64,000 nucleotides of DNA from Albidovulum aestuarii (GTDB lineage Bacteria > Pseudomonadota > Alphaproteobacteria > Rhodobacterales > Rhodobacteraceae). The DNA lies in NCBI RefSeq assembly GCF_029961185.1, contig NZ_JASBQQ010000001.1, positions 1 to 64,000 on the forward strand. Reading direction: 5' to 3'. The position numbers and the translations under genes are program-made. Of this stretch, positions 60,779-64,000 are shown one piece after another. Positions within the stretch are counted from its first letter, which is position 1, and each line of letters opens with the position of its first letter. The notes under the pieces were generated by a model. The model was not told the origin of the DNA, made no database searches, and saw only the letters and a list, made by a program, of their open reading frames with translations.

Positions 60779-61363
60779 ATGCAAGTGATCCTTCTGGAAC
60801 GCGTGGCCAAGCTTGGCCAGATGGGCGAAGTCGTCAAAGTCAAGGACGGCTACGCACGCAACTTCCTTCTGCCGCAGGGCAAGGCGCTCCGCGCCTCGGA
60901 AGACAACATCAAGAGCTTCGAAGGCCGCAAGGCGCAGCTCGAAGCACAGAACCTCGAGACCAAGAAAGAGGCCGACAAGGTCGCTGCGAAGCTCGACGGC
61001 CAGACCTTCATCGTGATTCGTTCGGCCTCCGACGCCGGCGCGCTCTACGGCTCCGTCACCACCCGTGACGCCGCCGATGCCGCGACCGACGCCGGCTTCT
61101 CCGTCGATCGCAAGCAGGTCGTGCTGACCCGCCCAATCAAGGAGCTTGGCCTTCATGACGTGGAGGTCGTTCTGCACCCCGAGGTTTCCGCGACCATCGT
61201 GCTGAACGTCGCCCGCTCGACCGAGGAAGCCGAGCTTCAGGCCTCCGGCAAGTCGATCCAGGAACTGGCCGCCGAGGAAGAAGCCGCCGCCGATTTCGAA
61301 ATCGCCGAACTGTTCGACGATATCGGGTCTGCCGGTCAGGATGCCGAGGAAACCGCGGAGTAA
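60779..61363 (+). CDS. rplI: 50S ribosomal protein L9
   Basis: A 194-residue protein. The N-terminal RNA-binding domain is [20 protein letters not shown] with [18 protein letters not shown], followed by the long central helix and C-terminal domain ([20 protein letters not shown]). About 40 extra acidic C-terminal residues ([18 protein letters not shown]) are usual in Rhodobacterales. A strong terminator lies 22 bases after the stop. Confidence 0.98.
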   Translation: MQVILLERVAKLGQMGEVVKVKDGYARNFLLPQGKALRASEDNIKSFEGRKAQLEAQNLETKKEADKVAAKLDGQTFIVIRSASDAGALYGSVTTRDAADAATDAGFSVDRKQVVLTRPIKELGLHDVEVVLHPEVSATIVLNVARSTEEAELQASGKSIQELAAEEEAAADFEIAELFDDIGSAGQDAEETAE

Positions 61364-61384
61364 TTTCCGCCGGTTACGAAATCA

Positions 61385-61418
61385 AAACCGCGCCGGTCCG
61401 TCCGGCGCGGTTTTTTTT
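61385..61418 (+). terminator. Intrinsic terminator after rplI
   Basis: AAACCGCGCCGG (61385-61396) pairs with CCGGCGCGGTTT (61402-61413) around a 5-base loop, with an eight-T run at 61411-61418. It may also serve the converging gene from the right. Confidence 0.95.
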
Positions 61419-61441
61419 AATGGCCAACGGTTTTTCAGCCG

Positions 61442-63172
61442 TCACAGCCCCAGATCACGAAAGACCGCGGGAAGCAGTTCCGGCAGGTCCTCGGCGATCA
61501 GGCCGGGGCCGAACTTCAGCGCGCATTCGACATGCAGCCATGCGGCGGTTTCGGCCGCCTGAATCGTCGCGAAGCCCCGCGCCAACAGCCCCGTTATGAA
61601 GCCTGCCAACACATCCCCCGAACCCGCCGTCGCCAGCCAGGGGGCCGCGCGGTCGTAATGGGCAGAGTTGATGCTGCACCGGCCCGACGGATCGGCGATC
61701 ACCGTGTCCGGTCCCTTGTAGAGCACCACGCAGCCCGCCCGTTTCGCCGCCTCGCGCGTGGCATCGACTTTGGAATAGGCGGGGCCTTTGGTGGCGGGGG
61801 CGGCCAGTTTTTCGGCGATATCCGGGAAGAGCCGGGCAAATTCCCCCGCATGGGGGGTGAGAACGCAGTTTTCGTGGAGAGCCGCGAAAATGTCGGGTTC
61901 GCGGGCGAGGATCGTCAGCGCGTCGGCGTCGAGGACGATGGCGCAGGATGCCCCCCTCCCTTCTTCCCTCCCCACAAGGGGGAGGGAAACCGCCCCGACC
62001 TTGTGCGCATCGCCCGGTGCCTCGCGGCTCCCCTCCCCTTCGTGGGGAGGGGATGGGGGTGGGGGGGCGGCGCCGGAAACCCCGAGCGCCGCCGCGACCA
62101 GCGCCACCTTCCGATCACCGGTCCCGAGTCCCGGCCCGAGGCAGAGCGCGTTGATGCGGCTGTCCTCCAGCACACGCCTGAACGCATCGGCATCGGCGAC
62201 AGGCTTCAGCATCACCGCATCGAGCCGCGCGGCGTTCTCCACCAGTGCCTCGGGCGGGCAGCCGACGGTGACAAGCCCCGCCCCGATCCGCAGCGCCCCC
62301 CGCGCGGCGAGGCGTGCAGCTCCGCCTTTGCCCGCGCCGCCGGAGAGGATCAGGGCGTGGCCCTCAGTGTACTTGTGTCCATTCGGGAACTTTCCTAGAG
62401 GCGCACCGATTTGTTCGTACGAAGAAGCGTGAAACCTCTCCAAATCTAAACGCATAACTACAGCGGCAGGGTCGCGTCTGCGCCGTCGCTTAACGTCATG
62501 CAGCGCTCCCAACCGGATCATAGCTGATTGAGCGTCTAGCCCGATGTCCGCGACTTGCACTCGACCAAATGCGAGTGGCGCGTCTCCTAAGAAATGTCCG
62601 ATCTTTGGAAACTGAAACGTGACTGTAAGATTCGCTGCCACCGCGAGGCTATCGCCTTCAAAGAGCGCCCTGCCGCTTTCAAGACAATGACCGGACGGGC
62701 AGTCAACGGCAACGACCCTCTCCGCGCCAAGTTCACTTACTAAACGATACGCTTCGGCGTCGAGTTGTCTCGTTAGCCCCGTGCCAAACAAAGCGTCAAT
62801 GTAGACGTCGCGATGTTCCCAAGGATCAAAGGCCTCCGAGGCGGCAATCTCCCCCAACCCCAACCACCGCTCACAATTCACCCGCGCATCCGGCGGCAGC
62901 TTCTCGGGGTCACCGTAAAGGAACACCTCCACCCCCCAGCCCCACTCCTTCAAGAGCCGCGCGACGACGAAGCCGTCGCCGCCGTTGTTGCCCGGACCGC
63001 AGAGAACGACCGCCCGGTGGGACGTCTTCGCCAGCTCCGGCCATTCCTCGAAGATCGCCTCCACGACGCCGCGCCCGGCACGTTCCATGAGTTCGAGGCC
63101 GGTGACCGCGCCCGAGGCAATCGCAGCCTCTTCGATGGCGCGCATCTGGGCGGCGGTGAGGAGTTCGGTCAT
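61442..63172 (-). CDS. nnrDE: Bifunctional NAD(P)H-hydrate epimerase / ADP-dependent dehydratase
   Basis: A 576-residue repair enzyme. The N-terminal epimerase domain (about 1-215) starts ELLTAAQMRAIEEAAIASGA and has LCGPGNNGGDGFVVARLL. The C-terminal dehydratase domain (about 250-576) has ILSGGAGKGGAARLAARGAL, ALCLGPGLGTGDRK, LTPHAGEFARLFPD and WLATAGSGDVLAGFITG. Together they repair damaged hydrated NAD(P)H. Two oddities: a 41-residue Pro/Gly/Glu-rich insert (about residues 365-410) encoded by a palindromic repeat, and a middle stretch (62385-62825) with clearly lower GC and different codon choice. Both are listed as findings. The start at 63172 was chosen because the conserved domain begins there. 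Confidence 0.93.
   Translation of the reverse strand: MTELLTAAQMRAIEEAAIASGAVTGLELMERAGRGVVEAIFEEWPELAKTSHRAVVLCGPGNNGGDGFVVARLLKEWGWGVEVFLYGDPEKLPPDARVNCERWLGLGEIAASEAFDPWEHRDVYIDALFGTGLTRQLDAEAYRLVSELGAERVVAVDCPSGHCLESGRALFEGDSLAVAANLTVTFQFPKIGHFLGDAPLAFGRVQVADIGLDAQSAMIRLGALHDVKRRRRRDPAAVVMRLDLERFHASSYEQIGAPLGKFPNGHKYTEGHALILSGGAGKGGAARLAARGALRIGAGLVTVGCPPEALVENAARLDAVMLKPVADADAFRRVLEDSRINALCLGPGLGTGDRKVALVAAALGVSGAAPPPPSPPHEGEGSREAPGDAHKVGAVSLPLVGREEGRGASCAIVLDADALTILAREPDIFAALHENCVLTPHAGEFARLFPDIAEKLAAPATKGPAYSKVDATREAAKRAGCVVLYKGPDTVIADPSGRCSINSAHYDRAAPWLATAGSGDVLAGFITGLLARGFATIQAAETAAWLHVECALKFGPGLIAEDLPELLPAVFRDLGL
61943..62078. repeat. Palindromic repeat inserted in frame in nnrDE
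   Basis: Two strong hairpins lie here: TTCCCTCCCC...GGGGAGGGAA near 61963-61987 and CCCTCCCCTTCGTGGGGAGGG near 62031-62051. Short complementary G/C runs (CCCCCCTCCC, GGGGGTGGGGGGG) flank them. The reading frame stays open and the encoded peptide is rich in P, S, G and E (PPPPSPPHEGEG, PLVGREEGRG). This is the typical look of an interspersed palindromic element that has landed in a surface loop of a protein. Confidence 0.75.
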
Positions 63173-63333
63173 GGTTTTGGCCCCGTCTTTCACAAACTGC
63201 CCGGCCTTCGGGCGAAGTGCACAAATTTTAGGCAAACACTCCGGAATCCCGGATGCAGCCGCCCTGACGGGAGCCTAGCCAATTGTGCCGGTGCAGCGAA
63301 AGTGGTGACAGGGGCGCGACCGCAGGAAATTGA

Positions 63334-63690
<357 letters not shown>

Positions 63691-63742
63691 CACCCGGGCC
63701 ACCCGCCCGAAACCGAAATCTCAAGTCAGAAGGACAGACCAG

Positions 63743-64000
63743 ATGAGCGCCAAGGACGTTCTGAAACTGATCAAGGACGAGGAGGTCGAATATGTCGACG
63801 TCCGCTTCACCGACCCCAAGGGCAAGCTGCAGCACGTCACGCTGATCGTCGATATCATCGACGAGGACTTCTTTGAAGAAGGCTTCATGTTCGACGGTTC
63901 CTCCATCGCCGGTTGGAAGTCGATCGATCAGTCCGACATGAAACTGATCCCGGACACGTCCTCGGTCTATATCGACCCGTTCTATGCCGAAAAGACGCTC
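63743..64000 (+). CDS. glnA: Glutamine synthetase type I, N-terminal part (cut by window edge)
   Basis: The first 86 codons are visible: SAKDVLKLIKDEEVEYVDVR, FTDPKGKLQHVT, and FMFDGSSIAGWKSIDQSDMK, the conserved start of bacterial glutamine synthetase I. It assimilates ammonium into glutamine. AAGGA precedes the ATG at 63743. The gene runs past the end of the window. Confidence 0.97.
   Translation, partial: MSAKDVLKLIKDEEVEYVDVRFTDPKGKLQHVTLIVDIIDEDFFEEGFMFDGSSIAGWKSIDQSDMKLIPDTSSVYIDPFYAEKTL

Overview
The window looks like a piece of a Rhodobacterales (Roseobacter-like) alphaproteobacterial chromosome. The evidence is the high-GC coding style, the trgA-trgB-cysK tellurite-resistance cluster first described in Rhodobacter, the rpsF-rpsR-rplI and glnB-glnA arrangements, and several gene families typical of this order. 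Roughly the first 44 kb is a patchwork of accessory and mobile DNA. The last 20 kb, from a tRNA-Ser gene onward, is ordinary chromosome.

Accessory part, left to right. (1) 1-6476: the end of an IS3-type transposase and IS scars, then a secreted cyclophilin, a secreted amidohydrolase, a choloylglycine-hydrolase-type amidase and an outer-membrane channel-like protein, facing an AraC regulator. (2) 6825-11911: an IS6-like element that has cut a DUF5681 gene, a ParB-domain/DNA methyltransferase fusion, and a divergent DUF3489-DUF2924-large serine recombinase operon. An array of TTCCCTG/CAGGGAA repeats, a truncated second recombinase and a truncated IS3 copy follow. (3) 13363-16461: a 1032-residue TPR-rich protein of unknown function. 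(4) 16779-21406: a compact unrecognised four-gene operon (His-rich protein, unknown protein, ArsB/NhaD-type permease, ABC exporter). (5) 21715-28333: a phage-like pseudogene and a second, fuller copy of the DUF5681/ParB-methyltransferase versus DUF3489-DUF2924-recombinase module. (6) 28737-43823: a class 1 DISARM anti-phage locus (drmD, drmMI, drmA, drmB) without a visible drmC. It starts with a Phd/YefM-like antitoxin gene overlapping drmD and carries a HEPN protein, an XRE-ImmA/IrrE protease and a PIN-domain protein between drmMI and drmA.

Core part. A tRNA-Ser(GGA) lies with its 3' end facing the DISARM island, a classic integration position. Beyond it are kup, then a tight leftward operon cfa-trgA-trgB-cysK-mscS-alaX, a photolyase, a cysteine-desulfurase-like enzyme, a BCCT transporter, three small membrane or secreted proteins, the ribosomal operon rpsF-rpsR-rplI, a bifunctional NAD(P)H-hydrate repair enzyme carrying an in-frame palindromic repeat, and glnB followed by the start of glnA.

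The strongest candidates for undescribed biology are the HEPN/XRE-ImmA/PIN cargo plus Phd-like leader gene inside DISARM, the four-gene His-rich/permease/ABC operon, the 1032-aa TPR protein, and the duplicated ParB-methyltransferase/recombinase module with its repeat array. All functional statements are from reading the sequence and family knowledge; no database search was run.
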